Counted from the stretch's first letter, positions 35,774-45,366 are shown. The stretch is 61,819 bases of DNA from Paracoccaceae bacterium (GCA_019429405.1 JAHYIZ010000014.1:1-61819), one strand, 5' to 3'. The notes: generated by a model not told the origin, from the sequence alone. Translations and numbers: made by a program.

Positions 35774-36783
35774 CCGTGCAGCACTTTGGCACTTTGCGCG
35801 ATGGCCGCGAGATTTCGCAGATCACCCTTGCCGCAGGGGGCCTGACGGCGCGGGTGCTGACCCTCGGCGCGATTCTGTCAGACCTGCGGCTCGCGGGTAC
35901 CGACTGGCCACTGGTGCTCGGGTCGCCCCAATTGGGCGCTTATGAGGGGCCGATGGGCTGGTTCGGCGCGGTGGTGGGGCCGGTCGCCAACCGGATCGGC
36001 GGCGCGCGCGCGCGGATCGCAGGGCACGAGGCCCGGTTTGAGGCCAACGAAGGCACCAGCACCCTGCATGGTGGCGCGAGTGGCACGTCGGCGCAGGTCT
36101 GGACGCTCGCAGACCATGCGCCCGACCGGGTGACGCTGGCGTTGGCTCTGCCGGCCGGCCTTGGCGGCTTTCCCGGCAACCGGAGCCTGATCGCAGACTA
36201 CCACCTGACCGCCCCTGCCACGCTGACGTTGACCCTTAGCGCCACAACCGATGCGCCGACGCTGATGAACCTCGCGCACCACCCCTATTGGAACCTCGAT
36301 GGCACCCCCGACACATCTGCGCACCAGTTTCAGGTCGCGGCAAACGCCTACTTGCCGACCGATGGCGCCGGGCTGCCGCTTGGCCCGCCCCGACCGCTGA
36401 CGGGTGACCCGCGTGACCTGCGCCACGCCAGCGCCCTCGCGGCGCTGCCGCCGCTCGACCACTGCTTCATCCTTGCGGATGCGCCGCGCGGGCTGACGCC
36501 CGCCGCCACGCTGCGCGGCGCGCGGGGTGTCGCGCTGACGCTTGCCACCACTGCACCGGGGCTTCAGGTTTATGACGGCGTGGGGCTTGGCTCTGCGCCG
36601 TGGCCGGGGCACTGCGGTGTGCCTTACGGCCCCCGCGCGGGGCTGGCACTGGAACCCCAGCTTTGGCCAGACGCCCCCGCGCATGCGCATTATCCGTCAA
36701 TCCTTCTGACCCCGGACGCGCGTTTTGAACAACAGACGCGCTACACCCTGAACCGACATTTTCCGCCGCCGGAGCCGCAATGA
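35770..36783 (+). CDS. galM: Aldose 1-epimerase (galactose mutarotase)
   Basis: 337 residues. YEGPMGWFGAVVGPVANRI, ANEGTSTLHGG (first catalytic-site His region), LMNLAHHPYWNLDG (catalytic His) and the C-terminal GLALEPQLWPDAPAHAHYPSILLTPDARF (Glu base in LEPQ) are the GalM pattern. Interconverts alpha and beta anomers of aldoses in the cytoplasm. ATGA overlaps on both sides link it with the DgoK-like gene and the regulator. Confidence 0.9.
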   Translation: MTVQHFGTLRDGREISQITLAAGGLTARVLTLGAILSDLRLAGTDWPLVLGSPQLGAYEGPMGWFGAVVGPVANRIGGARARIAGHEARFEANEGTSTLHGGASGTSAQVWTLADHAPDRVTLALALPAGLGGFPGNRSLIADYHLTAPATLTLTLSATTDAPTLMNLAHHPYWNLDGTPDTSAHQFQVAANAYLPTDGAGLPLGPPRPLTGDPRDLRHASALAALPPLDHCFILADAPRGLTPAATLRGARGVALTLATTAPGLQVYDGVGLGSAPWPGHCGVPYGPRAGLALEPQLWPDAPAHAHYPSILLTPDARFEQQTRYTLNRHFPPPEPQ

Positions 36784-37286
36784 CCCAAGCACCCACAACC
36801 GAACTCGCCGCCTTTTTCGCCGATGCCGCCGCCCTGCTTGGCCTTTCTCGCCCGGCAGGGCAGTGTTTCGCGGCGGTCTGGCATAGCGCGGCACCGCCCG
36901 ACGCCGACGCTTTGATGGCCACCACCGGGCTTTCGCGTTCGGCGGTATCCACCGCGTTGAAAGAGCTGCGCGAGGCGGGCCTGGTGCAGGCCAACCGCCT
37001 GCCCGGCACCCGCCGCGAAGGTTTTACCGCCCCGAGCGACCCCTGGGCCTTATTGCGGCTGCACCTTGCGCTGCGCCTGCGCCGCGACGTTGCCCCGATG
37101 CTCGACCGGTTGCGGCTGCTGCGCGCCGCAGGCGATGACGCCCGTGTGGCCGAAATGGCGGATATGATCGAGATGGTGGCGCAGTGGCTTGCAAGGCTTT
37201 CAAGCGCCACACCCGATACCCTTGCAGCGGAAATCGCACCGCAAAAAACGGAACCACGCGGCAAGAAAAAGAAGAAAAAAGGCTAG
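36780..37286 (+). CDS. GbsR/MarR-like winged-helix regulator
   Basis: 168 residues with a winged helix (ALMATTGLSRSAVSTALKELREAGLVQANRLPGTRREGF) and a helical C-terminal part. It lacks a clear ligand domain and ends in a basic tail (GKKKKKKG). The GbsR-type arrangement fits best. It overlaps galM by ATGA and the convergent LuxR-type gene by 4 bases, so it may regulate the DgoK-galM pair. Confidence 0.65.
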   Translation: MTQAPTTELAAFFADAAALLGLSRPAGQCFAAVWHSAAPPDADALMATTGLSRSAVSTALKELREAGLVQANRLPGTRREGFTAPSDPWALLRLHLALRLRRDVAPMLDRLRLLRAAGDDARVAEMADMIEMVAQWLARLSSATPDTLAAEIAPQKTEPRGKKKKKKG

Positions 37287-37834
37287 GTGCCAGTCGAGGC
37301 TTCCGGCTCTGGCATCGGCTCGGACGCCTGATCTTCCAACACCTTGGGCAGATGCGCCTCGGCCATCAGGTCTTCGATGAACAGGCTCAAAAGCTGGCCG
37401 CGCCCGTTCACGCCGGCCTTGCGATAGATCGCATTGGTCTGCGCCTTCACGGTGCCTTCCGAGGTGGCGCGCATCGTGGCGATTTCGGCAGTGCTCAGGC
37501 CCTTGATCGCAAACAGCGCCACATCGCGCTCGGCCGGGGTCAGCCCCCAGTCATCAAACCGTTCGCTCAAAAGCGTCATGAAAGCGCCCGATGCGCGGCG
37601 CAGGCGTTCGCGCGCAGCGCGGTGATCGCGCTGCACGCGCGAAAGCGCCAGCATCGCCATCCAGAGGCCGAGCGTAAGGCTGACAACGGCAGAGAGCTCG
37701 ATAATCTCATGCGCGCCCCAGGTGATCGGAATCACCACGAGGCCGAGAATCGAAAGCACGATGTCGGATACAAAGTAGAGCGCGCACAGCAACTGCACGA
37801 AGAACACCACGATAATTACCGGTTTGCTGATCAT
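37283..37834 (-). CDS. Membrane-anchored LuxR-type regulator
   Basis: 183 residues: two N-terminal transmembrane helices (VIIVVFFVQLLCALYFVSDIVLSILGLVVIP and IIELSAVVSLTLGLWMAMLAL, about residues 5-60), a basic linker and a LuxR/GerE helix-turn-helix (LTPAERDVALFAIKGLSTAEIATMRATSEGTVKAQTNAIYRKAGVNGR). A membrane-bound transcription factor without receiver domain. ATG 37834 has AAGGCGGA upstream. Two secreted acidic-tail genes lie upstream on the same strand and are likely targets or signal partners. Confidence 0.78.
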   Translation of the reverse strand: MISKPVIIVVFFVQLLCALYFVSDIVLSILGLVVIPITWGAHEIIELSAVVSLTLGLWMAMLALSRVQRDHRAARERLRRASGAFMTLLSERFDDWGLTPAERDVALFAIKGLSTAEIATMRATSEGTVKAQTNAIYRKAGVNGRGQLLSLFIEDLMAEAHLPKVLEDQASEPMPEPEASTGT

Positions 37835-37918
37835 CGTTCCGCCTTGTGTCGGGCGCCCGCGACCACGCCGCCGTTCGGGCATTTTGAGGCGCGCGCGGGG
37901 TCAATCTTGGTTTTGGCT

Positions 37919-38380
37919 CTAGTGGTCGTCATCTTCTTCATCGTCATCTTCTTCGTCGTCATCGTCTTCATCGTCATCGTCTTCATGATCGTCATCATCA
38001 CCGCTTCCGGTGTCGCCACTGCCAGAATCGCCGCCGCCTGAACCTGAGCCAGAGCCAGAGCCAGAGCCACTGGAGCTGCCGCTTCGTTGATCCCGCTCCT
38101 CGCGTAGCTGAAAGTGCCCAAGTGTGGAGACCTGGTCATTGCCGATCCAGATGTCGCGCAGCACCTGGCCGGTGCGGGGGTCGATGACGATTTCGCGCGT
38201 GCCGTCCGAATTGACCGCGACTATACGCGCCCGCCCAAGAAGCGTGCGCGAAATGGTAACGTCGGTAAAGCCTTCGGCGCGAAGTTGCCGACCGACCTTT
38301 TCGGCAATGCTCTCGGCATGCGCCGCACTTGCTGCCAGCAACAGCGCGACGGCCAGAGACAGGGCCTTTATCCGTTTCAT
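37919..38380 (-). CDS. Secreted PepSY-like protein with acidic tail 1
   Basis: 153 residues: signal peptide (LSLAVALLLAASAAHA), a PepSY-like beta domain (EKVGRQLRAEGFTDVTISRTLLGRARIVAVNSDGTREIVIDPRTGQVLRD, about 20-80), then a Ser/Gly linker (SGSGSGSG) and a tail of almost only Asp and Glu with a few His. The tail would bind cations such as calcium or zinc in the periplasm. AGGAGAGC lies before ATG 38380. Tandem relative of the next gene. Confidence 0.75.
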   Translation of the reverse strand: MKRIKALSLAVALLLAASAAHAESIAEKVGRQLRAEGFTDVTISRTLLGRARIVAVNSDGTREIVIDPRTGQVLRDIWIGNDQVSTLGHFQLREERDQRSGSSSGSGSGSGSGSGGGDSGSGDTGSGDDDDHEDDDDEDDDDEEDDDEEDDDH

Positions 38381-38503
38381 CTCATGCTCTCCTGGGCGCA
38401 TGGCGAAGCCCCCCGCGCATAGCACCAAAATGGCGCACACGGGGGGCGAGTTGCAAGCGGCACCTGGGGGGCGTGGGGGACGGTGCGCGCTTGCTTGCCG
38501 GGT

Positions 38504-38974
38504 TTAGCGACGGTCGTCGTCGTGGTCGTCGTCGCTTTCGTTGTCGTCGTTGTCTTCTTCGTCGTCGTCGTCGTCGTCGTCGTCGTGATTGTCGTCATCG
38601 CTTTCGTCGTCATCTTCTTCGTCGTCGTTGTCATCTTCTTCGTCGTCGTCGTTGTCGTCGTGACCGTCATGGTCATCGTCGCTTTCAACGTGGGAACCTC
38701 GGGTGCCGCCCGAAGTGCTGGTGCCTGCCGCGTCGCGGTCGTGGCTTTCCTGCAGCAAAAGCAGGCCGGTCACCGCGTCATAGGTGAACTCGACACGCTG
38801 GGTCGCGCTGACGGCCTCGACCTTGACCGTGGTGGCGCCGGTCTTGATTTCGGTGACAGTGTAGCCCTGCGATGCCAGATCAGCGATCAGCGCGGCGGTA
38901 TCAACAGCGGCGAAGGCGGCAGTCGCGCTGCTCATCATCATCACGACGGCGGCGATTTTGAAGGTGCGTTTCAT
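38504..38974 (-). CDS. Secreted PepSY-like protein with acidic tail 2
   Basis: 156 residues: signal peptide (AAVVMMMSSATAAFAAVD), PepSY-like domain (ALIADLASQGYTVTEIKTGATTVKVEAVSATQRVEFTYDAVTGLLLLQE), then a run of about 65 Asp/Glu/Ser/His residues ending DHDDDRR. It resembles the neighbour in layout but diverges in sequence; the two are probably old duplicates. Start 38974 has GGGAG upstream. Confidence 0.75.
   Translation of the reverse strand: MKRTFKIAAVVMMMSSATAAFAAVDTAALIADLASQGYTVTEIKTGATTVKVEAVSATQRVEFTYDAVTGLLLLQESHDRDAAGTSTSGGTRGSHVESDDDHDGHDDNDDDEEDDNDDEEDDDESDDDNHDDDDDDDDEEDNDDNESDDDHDDDRR
38509..38665 (-). repeat. Trinucleotide-rich coding tract for poly-Asp
   Basis: Plus-strand GTCGTC/TTCGTC runs (minus GAC/GAA codons) encode the acidic tail. 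Near-pure GTC arrays such as GTCGTCGTCGTCGTC suggest length can change by slippage, so tail length may vary between strains. Asp codon GAC is used almost exclusively. Confidence 0.8.
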
Positions 38975-39130
38975 AGGTGTCTCCCGTTTTTTTGAATTGG
39001 ATCGTTTGTTTTCGCCTGATTGCGATGACCCCACCAAGCCCCAGAGTTTCGCCCAACACCATTCACCCCAGGGTCTAATCGGGGCCAAATAACCCGAGGG
39101 ACGAAGGGCATAAACTGAGGTTTAGGGCAG

Positions 39131-39162
39131 AAAAAAGCCCCGCAAAGCTGGCGCCGCGGGGC
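39131..39162 (-). terminator. Intrinsic terminator downstream of trpB
   Basis: GCCCCGC (39137-39143) and GCGGGGC (39156-39162) form a 7-base GC stem; on the minus strand it is followed by six T (39136-39131). It lies 23 bases past the trpB stop. Plus-strand TTTT beyond the stem makes it partly bidirectional. Confidence 0.85.
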
Positions 39163-39185
39163 TTTTGCCGTTCTGTTTCAGTGCT

Positions 39186-40412
39186 TTAGATCTTCATGTC
39201 AAAGCCGAGGTGGCGCGCGACCGTGAAGATGTCTTTGTCACCGCGTCCGCACATATTCATGATGATCAGGTGATCTTTGGGCAAGTCGGGGGCGATTTTC
39301 ATCACATGCGCCAGTGCGTGGCTGGGCTCCAACGCCGGAATTATACCTTCTTGCAGACAGCAAAGCTGAAATGCCTCGAGCGCTTCCATGTCGGTGATGC
39401 TCACATATTCGGCGCGGCCCATCTCATGCAGCCAAGAATGCTCGGGGCCAATGCCCGGATAGTCGAGCCCCGCCGAAATCGAGTGGCCTTCCAGTATCTG
39501 CCCGTCTTCGTCTTGCAACAGATAGGTGCGGTTGCCATGCAGCACGCCGGGGCGCCCGCCCGTCAGGCTGGCGCAATGTTCCATCCGCGCGTCAACGCCG
39601 TGCCCGCCTGCCTCTACCCCGATGATGCGCACGTTGGCATCATCAAGGAAGGGAAAGAACAGCCCCATCGCATTCGATCCGCCGCCGATGGCAGCCACCA
39701 GCGTATCGGGCAAGCGGCCTTCGCGTTCCAGCATCTGCGCCCGCGCCTCTTTGCCGATGATCGACTGGAAGTCGCGCACCATCGCCGGGTAGGGGTGCGG
39801 CCCCGCCACCGTGCCGATGCAATAGAAGGTGTCGCGCACGTTCGTCACCCAGTCGCGCAGCGCGTCGTTCATCGCGTCTTTCAACGTGCCGCGGCCGGAG
39901 GTGACGGGCACCACTTCGGCGCCCAGCAGGCGCATGCGAAACACGTTGGGCGCCTGGCGGTGCACATCAGTCTCGCCCATGTAGACCACGCATTTCAGGC
40001 CAAAGCGCGCGCAGACCGTGGCGGTGGCCACGCCATGCTGCCCGGCCCCGGTTTCTGCGATGATTCGCGTTTTACCCATGCGGCGGGCCAGCAATATCTG
40101 CCCCAGCACGTTGTTGATCTTGTGCGCACCGGTGTGGTTCAGCTCATCGCGCTTCATGTAGATCTTGGCGCCGCCAAGGTGCTCGGTCAGCCGTTCCGCG
40201 AAATACAAGGGCGAGGGGCGCCCGACATAGTGCTTCCAGAGGTCGTCCATTTGCGCCCAGAACACCGGGTCGGTCTTGGCGCGCTCATATTCTTCTTCCA
40301 GCGCCAGCACCAAGGGCATCAGCGTTTCCGAGACAAACCGCCCGCCAAAGATGCCAAACCGGCCCTGTTCGTCAGGCCCGGTCTTGAAGCTGTTGATGCG
40401 GTCGTCGGCCAT
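39186..40412 (-). CDS. trpB: Tryptophan synthase beta subunit
   Basis: 408 residues. Makes L-Trp from indole and serine with [45 protein letters not shown] contains the PLP Lys; [15 protein letters not shown] is the phosphate cup and the C-terminal GRGDKDI binds PLP nitrogen. GAGGGGGG before ATG 40412. Third gene after trpF and a GNAT; trpA is not in the window. Confidence 0.97.
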   Translation of the reverse strand: MADDRINSFKTGPDEQGRFGIFGGRFVSETLMPLVLALEEEYERAKTDPVFWAQMDDLWKHYVGRPSPLYFAERLTEHLGGAKIYMKRDELNHTGAHKINNVLGQILLARRMGKTRIIAETGAGQHGVATATVCARFGLKCVVYMGETDVHRQAPNVFRMRLLGAEVVPVTSGRGTLKDAMNDALRDWVTNVRDTFYCIGTVAGPHPYPAMVRDFQSIIGKEARAQMLEREGRLPDTLVAAIGGGSNAMGLFFPFLDDANVRIIGVEAGGHGVDARMEHCASLTGGRPGVLHGNRTYLLQDEDGQILEGHSISAGLDYPGIGPEHSWLHEMGRAEYVSITDMEALEAFQLCCLQEGIIPALEPSHALAHVMKIAPDLPKDHLIIMNMCGRGDKDIFTVARHLGFDMKI

Positions 40413-40424
40413 GGCTGCCCCCCC

Positions 40425-40871
40425 TCAATCCAGTTCGCGTTTATAGCCAATGTGGCTGGGGGTAAAGCCGAGCCGGTCGTAAAAGGCATGCGCGCGGGTG
40501 CGGGCTTTGTTGCTGGTCAGTTGCATCAGGCGGCAGCCTGCGGCGCGGGCGCGCGCCTCGGCGTCGGCCATCAGTGCGGCGCCAATTCCCTGCCCGCGCA
40601 GGTCGGCCGCCACCCGCACCGCCTCAATTTGTGCGCGCCGTGCCGCCTGCATCGAAAGCCCGTGCAATATGGTAATTTGATAGGTGGCGACGACGCGCCC
40701 GCCGCTCTCGCCAACCACCAGCGTGTTTTGGCCTTGCCGCTGCATCTCGGCGAAGGCCGCAAGGTAAGGCGCAAGCTCAGCGCCCTCGCGCGCGGCCCCC
40801 AGCATGTCGTCGGCCAGCATTACCACCACGGCGGGCACATCAAGCGCAGTTGCGGCGCGCCAAGTGATCAT
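40425..40871 (-). CDS. GNAT-family N-acetyltransferase
   Basis: 148 residues of the GNAT fold with an acetyl-CoA binding segment [54 protein letters not shown]. Substrate unknown. It overlaps trpF by ATGA and is followed by trpB with a 12-base gap, a placement common in Rhodobacterales Trp operons. Confidence 0.85.
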   Translation of the reverse strand: MITWRAATALDVPAVVVMLADDMLGAAREGAELAPYLAAFAEMQRQGQNTLVVGESGGRVVATYQITILHGLSMQAARRAQIEAVRVAADLRGQGIGAALMADAEARARAAGCRLMQLTSNKARTRAHAFYDRLGFTPSHIGYKRELD

Positions 40872-41506
40872 GCCCGCGCCGCGCGGATGAAATCGGCGAT
40901 CAGACCCGCGTCTTTCACCCCCGGCGCGGTTTCAACGCCCGAAGACACATCGACCTGCGTTGCCCCGGTCAGAGTGATCGCCTCGGCCACATTGGCAGGG
41001 GTCAGGCCCCCGGCGAGCATCCACGGGCAGGGCCAGCGCCGTCGGCTGAGCAAGGTCCAGTCAAAGGCGCGGCCATTGCCGCCGGGCAGATTGGCACCGG
41101 CGGGCACCTTGGCATCGACCAGAATCTGGTCGGCGACCTTGCTGTATTCGGCCACCGCCGCCAGATCGGCCTCGGTCGCCACCCCGATGGCCTTCATCAC
41201 CGGCAGGCCATAGCGCGCGCGCACCTCGGCCACCCGCGCCACCGGCTCGCGACCATGAAGCTGCAGCATGTCAAGCGGCACCTCGGAAACCAGCGCGTCA
41301 AGAAAAGCGTTGTCCGCATCGACCACCAAACCGACCTTGGCAATACCCACCGGCACCGCGAGCGCCAGTTCGCGCGCCTGCGTCAGCCCGAGATTGCGCG
41401 GCGAGCGGGCGAAGAACACAAAGCCAAGGTAATTCGCGCCCGCATCGGCGGCAGCGGCGATATGGGCCGCATCGCGCAGCCCGCAGATTTTCACGCGTGT
41501 TTCCAT
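40868..41506 (-). CDS. trpF: Phosphoribosylanthranilate isomerase
   Basis: 212-residue TIM barrel in tryptophan synthesis. [35 protein letters not shown] style opening (here [12 protein letters not shown]), catalytic Cys in KICGL, catalytic Asp in LVDAKVP, and phosphate loops [15 protein letters not shown] and [12 protein letters not shown]. In operon with GNAT and trpB. Confidence 0.96.
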   Translation of the reverse strand: METRVKICGLRDAAHIAAAADAGANYLGFVFFARSPRNLGLTQARELALAVPVGIAKVGLVVDADNAFLDALVSEVPLDMLQLHGREPVARVAEVRARYGLPVMKAIGVATEADLAAVAEYSKVADQILVDAKVPAGANLPGGNGRAFDWTLLSRRRWPCPWMLAGGLTPANVAEAITLTGATQVDVSSGVETAPGVKDAGLIADFIRAARA

Positions 41507-41515
41507 GGCGCAGGC

Positions 41516-41881
41516 TTAGCGCGCCCGGCCCGGTTGCTCAAGCAGCGCCAGCACCTCGTCGCGCGGCGTCGCGGCGGAATCGGCACTGGCGCGTGCCAGT
41601 TCACGTTCCAGCCGCGCTTTTTCGCGCGCGGTATGGCTTGCGGCGCTGCGCAACCGTGCCTCGCGCAGCCATTCCCAGACAAAGCCGACCAAGAGCCCCA
41701 GCAGAATGCCCGCGAAGATTACAAGGAAAAGCGGCAGTTCCAGCGACCATTGCAGGCCAAGAAAGCTTCCCGCCTCATCGGGCAGTAGCCGCAGCGTCAC
41801 GACGCCACGGTTGGCCAGCGCAAGCACCACCAGCACCGCGGCCAAGGCGGCAAGAAACAGCCAGCGCAGCCAGCGCAACAT
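41516..41881 (-). CDS. lapA: LapA-domain (DUF1049) membrane protein
   Basis: 121 residues: two membrane helices (LFLAALAAVLVVLALANRGVVTLRLLPDE and LPLFLVIFAGILLGLLVGFVWEWLRE) and a C-terminal coiled-coil-like region (SHTAREKARLERELARA). LapA-type proteins help lipopolysaccharide assembly. Starts 1 base after the ihfB stop. Confidence 0.85.
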   Translation of the reverse strand: MLRWLRWLFLAALAAVLVVLALANRGVVTLRLLPDEAGSFLGLQWSLELPLFLVIFAGILLGLLVGFVWEWLREARLRSAASHTAREKARLERELARASADSAATPRDEVLALLEQPGRAR

Positions 41882-41882
41882 T

Positions 41883-42170
41883 TCAGCCCTCGTTTCCGTT
41901 CAACCGATCCCGCAGCAGCTTGCCGGTCTTGAAGAAGGGAACATGTTTCTCGTCCACCGCAACGGCAGTGCCCGTGCGCGGGTTACGCCCGGTGCGGGCA
42001 TCGCGCTGCTTGACCGAAAATGCGCCAAACCCGCGCAACTCGACACGATCACCCCGCGCCATCGCCTCAACAATTTCATCAAAAATCGTGTTCACGATCT
42101 TCTCGACATGCCGAAGCGACAGTTTCGGGTTGTCTTCAGCGATACGCGCAATCAGTTCAGACCGGATCAT
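41883..42170 (-). CDS. ihfB: Integration host factor beta subunit
   Basis: 95-residue HU/IHF-type nucleoid protein that bends [70 protein letters not shown] is a close IhfB match, followed by [23 protein letters not shown] 42170 is the family start; a longer frame to 42257 is rejected. GGGGGAT precedes it. Confidence 0.95.
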   Translation of the reverse strand: MIRSELIARIAEDNPKLSLRHVEKIVNTIFDEIVEAMARGDRVELRGFGAFSVKQRDARTGRNPRTGTAVAVDEKHVPFFKTGKLLRDRLNGNEG

Positions 42171-42388
42171 GGACATCCCCCAAGGCAGTTCGGGCGGCAG
42201 CGCCCGGAACGACATTGCGCCAACTATAGGCAGAATTTTGCGCCGCACAAATGGCAAAGTCCTTGGAATAGCGCCTTTTTCTGCGTTGCCCCCTGAATTT
42301 GGCGCGGTTGCGCCAGATGCGGCGGCGCAGCATGGGCCTAAAAGGGTTTACCTTACGCCACCCGGCGAATCGCCGGCGCCATGCAAAA

Positions 42389-42412
42389 GGCCCCGCCTTT
42401 GCAGGCGGGGCC
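42389..42412. terminator. Terminator after rpsA
   Basis: GGCCCCGCC/GGCGGGGCC stem with loop TTTGCA. On the minus strand it follows the rpsA stop by 23 bases and then CCTTTTGCAT; on the plus strand CGTTTTG follows, so it can act in both directions. Confidence 0.85.
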
Positions 42413-42435
42413 TCGTTTTGCGCGGGTCGCGCTGC

Positions 42436-44121
42436 TTATTTGTCGCCCGAGCCCTTGAGCGCGGCACCCAGAATATCGCCGAGCGAAGCGCCAGAATCCG
42501 ACGAGCCATATTGCTCGACAGCTTCTTTTTCTTCCGCGATTTCACGCGCCTTGATCGACACGCCCAGACGCCGGGTCTTGCTGTCAACATTGGTCACGCG
42601 CACATCGACGTGGTCACCGACCTGGAAGCGCTCGGGGCGCTGTTCGCCACGTTCGCGCGACAGGTCCGAGCGGCGGATAAACGACTTCATGCCGTTGTAA
42701 TCGCACTCGATGCCGCCCTCTTCGATCGCGGTAACAGTGACGGTGATCACCGAGCCACGCTTCACGCCGTCAACCGCATCCGAGAAGGTGTCGGCGTCAA
42801 GCGCCTTGATCGACAGCGAGATACGCTCTTTCTCGACATCCACCTCGGTGACCGCGGCTTTCACCACGTCGCCCTTGCGGTAGTTGGCAATCGCATCTTC
42901 GCCGCGCTGGTCCCAGCTGAGGTCGGAAAGGTGCACCATGCCGTCGATGTCGTTGTCGAGCCCGATGAACAGGCCGAACTCGGTGATATTCTTCACCTCG
43001 CCCTCGATCATCGTCCCCACCGGGTGCGACTCGGCGAACACTTCCCACGGGTTGCGTTGGGTTTGCTTGAGGCCCAGCGAAACGCGGCGTTTGGTGGTGT
43101 CGATTTCCAGCACCATCACATCGACCTCTTGGCTGGTCGAAACGATCTTGCCGGGGTGGACGTTCTTCTTGGTCCACGACATTTCCGAAACGTGAACCAG
43201 GCCTTCGACGCCCGCTTCCAGTTCCACGAATGCGCCGTAGTCGGTGATGTTGGTCACGCGGCCCTTGTGCACCGACCCGAGCGGAAACTTTTCTTCGACC
43301 GAATCCCACGGGTCCGACAAGAGCTGTTTCATGCCCAGGCTGATGCGGTGGGTTTCCTTGTTGATCTTGACGACCTGAACCTTGACGGTTTCGCCGATCG
43401 CGAGGATTTCGGACGGGTGGTTGACCCGGCGCCACGCCATATCGGTGACGTGCAGCAGGCCATCGACGCCGCCAAGGTCAACAAACGCACCGTATTCGGT
43501 GATGTTCTTGACCACGCCATCGACCACCTGACCTTCGCTGAGGTTGCCGATCACTTCGGCGCGCTGTTCGGCGCGGCTCTCTTCGAGGATCGCCCGGCGC
43601 GACACCACGATGTTGCCGCGGCGACGGTCCATCTTCAAAATCTGGAACGGCTGCTTGAGGCCCATCAGCGGGCCAGCATCGCGCACCGGGCGCACATCGA
43701 CCTGGCTGCCGGGCAGGAAGGCCACGGCACCGCCGAGGTCAACCGTAAAGCCGCCCTTGACGCGGCCGAAGATAGCGCCTTCAACGCGCTCTTCTTTCTC
43801 GTAGGCTTTTTCCAGACGATCCCAGGCTTCTTCGCGGCGAGCTTTCTCGCGGCTGATGCTGGCCTCGCCGCGCGCATTCTCGACGCGCTCAAGGAACACC
43901 TCGACGGTATCGCCCACCTGAATCGAGGGCGTTTCGCCGGGGTTCGCAAATTCTTTCAGATCGATGCGGCCTTCCATCTTGTAGCCGACGTCGATGATGG
44001 CTTGCCCCGCCTCGATGGCGATGACCTTGCCTTTGACAACAGAGCCCTCAGCGGGCGTGTCAATTTCGAAGCTCTCGTTCAACAGGGCTTCGAAGTCTTC
44101 CATGGTAGCTCTTGCAGACAT
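42436..44121 (-). CDS. rpsA: 30S ribosomal protein S1
   Basis: 561 residues with six S1 RNA-binding repeats (for example SVVKGKVIAIEAGQAIIDVGYK, GQVVDGVVKNITEYGAFVDLGGVDGLLHVTDMAW, GSVHKGRVTNITDYGAFVELEAGVEGLVHVSEMSW, GTMIEGEVKNITEFGLFIGLDNDIDGMVHLSDLSW). Binds mRNA for initiation of leaderless or structured messages. The ATG at 44121 (MSARATMEDF) matches the family; 44103 is an alternative. Confidence 0.97.
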   Translation of the reverse strand: MSARATMEDFEALLNESFEIDTPAEGSVVKGKVIAIEAGQAIIDVGYKMEGRIDLKEFANPGETPSIQVGDTVEVFLERVENARGEASISREKARREEAWDRLEKAYEKEERVEGAIFGRVKGGFTVDLGGAVAFLPGSQVDVRPVRDAGPLMGLKQPFQILKMDRRRGNIVVSRRAILEESRAEQRAEVIGNLSEGQVVDGVVKNITEYGAFVDLGGVDGLLHVTDMAWRRVNHPSEILAIGETVKVQVVKINKETHRISLGMKQLLSDPWDSVEEKFPLGSVHKGRVTNITDYGAFVELEAGVEGLVHVSEMSWTKKNVHPGKIVSTSQEVDVMVLEIDTTKRRVSLGLKQTQRNPWEVFAESHPVGTMIEGEVKNITEFGLFIGLDNDIDGMVHLSDLSWDQRGEDAIANYRKGDVVKAAVTEVDVEKERISLSIKALDADTFSDAVDGVKRGSVITVTVTAIEEGGIECDYNGMKSFIRRSDLSRERGEQRPERFQVGDHVDVRVTNVDSKTRRLGVSIKAREIAEEKEAVEQYGSSDSGASLGDILGAALKGSGDK

Positions 44122-44275
44122 GCGGTTCAGTTTCCTTTTCTCGTGTTTTCACTGGCCATGCGGTTGGCTCCGCCGGTCTTGATTGAAAATTCGCATACAG
44201 GCCCCGGCAGCACCGGACCCCACAAGACTGGCGTCCCTATAGGGGCGTTTGGCGCGGCAAGCAAGCAGGCTTGCG

Positions 44276-44866
44276 CTAACGCCGCGCCTGCACCGCCTTC
44301 ACCGCCGCCGCCACCGCCGCGTCAATGCTCATCTCACTGGTGTCGATCACCACCGCATCGGCCGCCGCGCGCAAGGGGGCATCAGCCCGCCCCATGTCGC
44401 GCGCGTCGCGTTCGCGCACCTCTGCCAGCACCACCGCCTCGTCGCCACCCACCTCAAGCCAGCGGCGATGGGCGCGAACTTCGGGGCTGGCGGTGACGTA
44501 AAGCTTCACATCCGCCTCGGGGCAGATCACGGTTCCGATATCGCGCCCGTCCAGCACCGCGCCGCCGGGTTGGCGGGCAAAGGCGCGCTGAAACGCAATC
44601 AGCGCGGCCCGCACCTCGGGGTTGACCGCCACCCGGCTGGCCGCCTGCCCCGCCGCAAGGCTGCGCAGATCGTCGCGTTCAAGGTCTGCCGCCGTCAGCC
44701 CACGCGCCACTGCCACAGGGTCGCCCCCCTTTGCGCCCACCGCGCGGTAAAGCAGCCCGGTGTCGAGATGCGCAAAGCCGAAATGCGCCGCCACCGCCCG
44801 CGCAATGGTGCCCTTGCCCGCCGCCGCCGGGCCATCAATGGCAACGGTAAAGCTCAGACCCGCCAC
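44276..44866 (-). CDS. cmk: Cytidylate kinase
   Basis: 196 residues; phosphorylates CMP/dCMP. P-loop [51 protein letters not shown] and [14 protein letters not shown] are CMK signatures. No ATG fits before the P-loop; the best start is GTG 44866 ([12 protein letters not shown]) with GGGGGG 9-14 bases upstream, overlapping the preceding gene by 13 bases. CTG 44857 is an alternative. Confidence 0.9.
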   Translation of the reverse strand: MAGLSFTVAIDGPAAAGKGTIARAVAAHFGFAHLDTGLLYRAVGAKGGDPVAVARGLTAADLERDDLRSLAAGQAASRVAVNPEVRAALIAFQRAFARQPGGAVLDGRDIGTVICPEADVKLYVTASPEVRAHRRWLEVGGDEAVVLAEVRERDARDMGRADAPLRAAADAVVIDTSEMSIDAAVAAAVKAVQARR

Positions 44867-45366
44867 CAGCGCCGCCCCCCCGCGCGTGCCAAGAGCACCG
44901 ACAGCGCCACCAGCGCCGCCGCCACGGTGATGCTTTTCGCCACCGTCGCCTGCGATGCGGCGGCCACCATTGCCGCTGTAACCTCCTCGGGCGCAAGCCG
45001 CAGCATCGCCGCCACGCGGGCGTTTTCCAGATAGTCGAACCCCGCCCCTGCCAACGCCAGCAGCCCCAGCGCGCGGCCCCACCACAGGGGCGCCAACGCG
45101 CGGAAGGCCAGCACCATCACCACCGCATAAAGCGCCGGATAGGCACTATCGAGCATCTGTTGCACGCCGAGATAATAGCGCCGCCCCTCGGCCCCGAGTG
45201 CTGCCAGCAGCGCCTGCGCCTCGGCCAGATCATAGCCTCCGGGCCGCAGATCGAACGGAAGAGGCCCTCCAGAAAGCTGCTTTAGCTGCGGCAAGGTTAG
45301 AAACAGCATGGCGCCGTATACCCCCGCCATCAGCGCGAACAGCGCCCAGAACAGCCTGCGTTTCAC
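44854..45366 (-). CDS. Four-helix membrane protein, unknown function
   Basis: 170 residues with about four hydrophobic helices ([84 protein letters not shown]). No family recognised. It starts with GTG overlapping the aroA stop (GTGA) and its stop overlaps cmk, so it is translated with aroA and cmk. Confidence 0.75.
   Translation of the reverse strand: MKRRLFWALFALMAGVYGAMLFLTLPQLKQLSGGPLPFDLRPGGYDLAEAQALLAALGAEGRRYYLGVQQMLDSAYPALYAVVMVLAFRALAPLWWGRALGLLALAGAGFDYLENARVAAMLRLAPEEVTAAMVAAASQATVAKSITVAAALVALSVLLARAGGRRWWRV

Noticed and set aside
38509-38665. Possible CRISPR-like array
   Set aside because: The repetition is a trinucleotide coding tract without spacers of constant length, inside a secreted protein gene.
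39165-41213. Plus-strand frame of 682 codons opposite trpB and trpF
   Set aside because: Antisense shadow; no motif or ribosome site, while trpB and trpF are unambiguous.
41497-44496. Open frame of 999 codons on the plus strand across trpF, lapA, ihfB and rpsA
   Set aside because: It is antisense to well supported genes; in GC-rich DNA such frames arise from codon bias. It lacks domains and a ribosome site.
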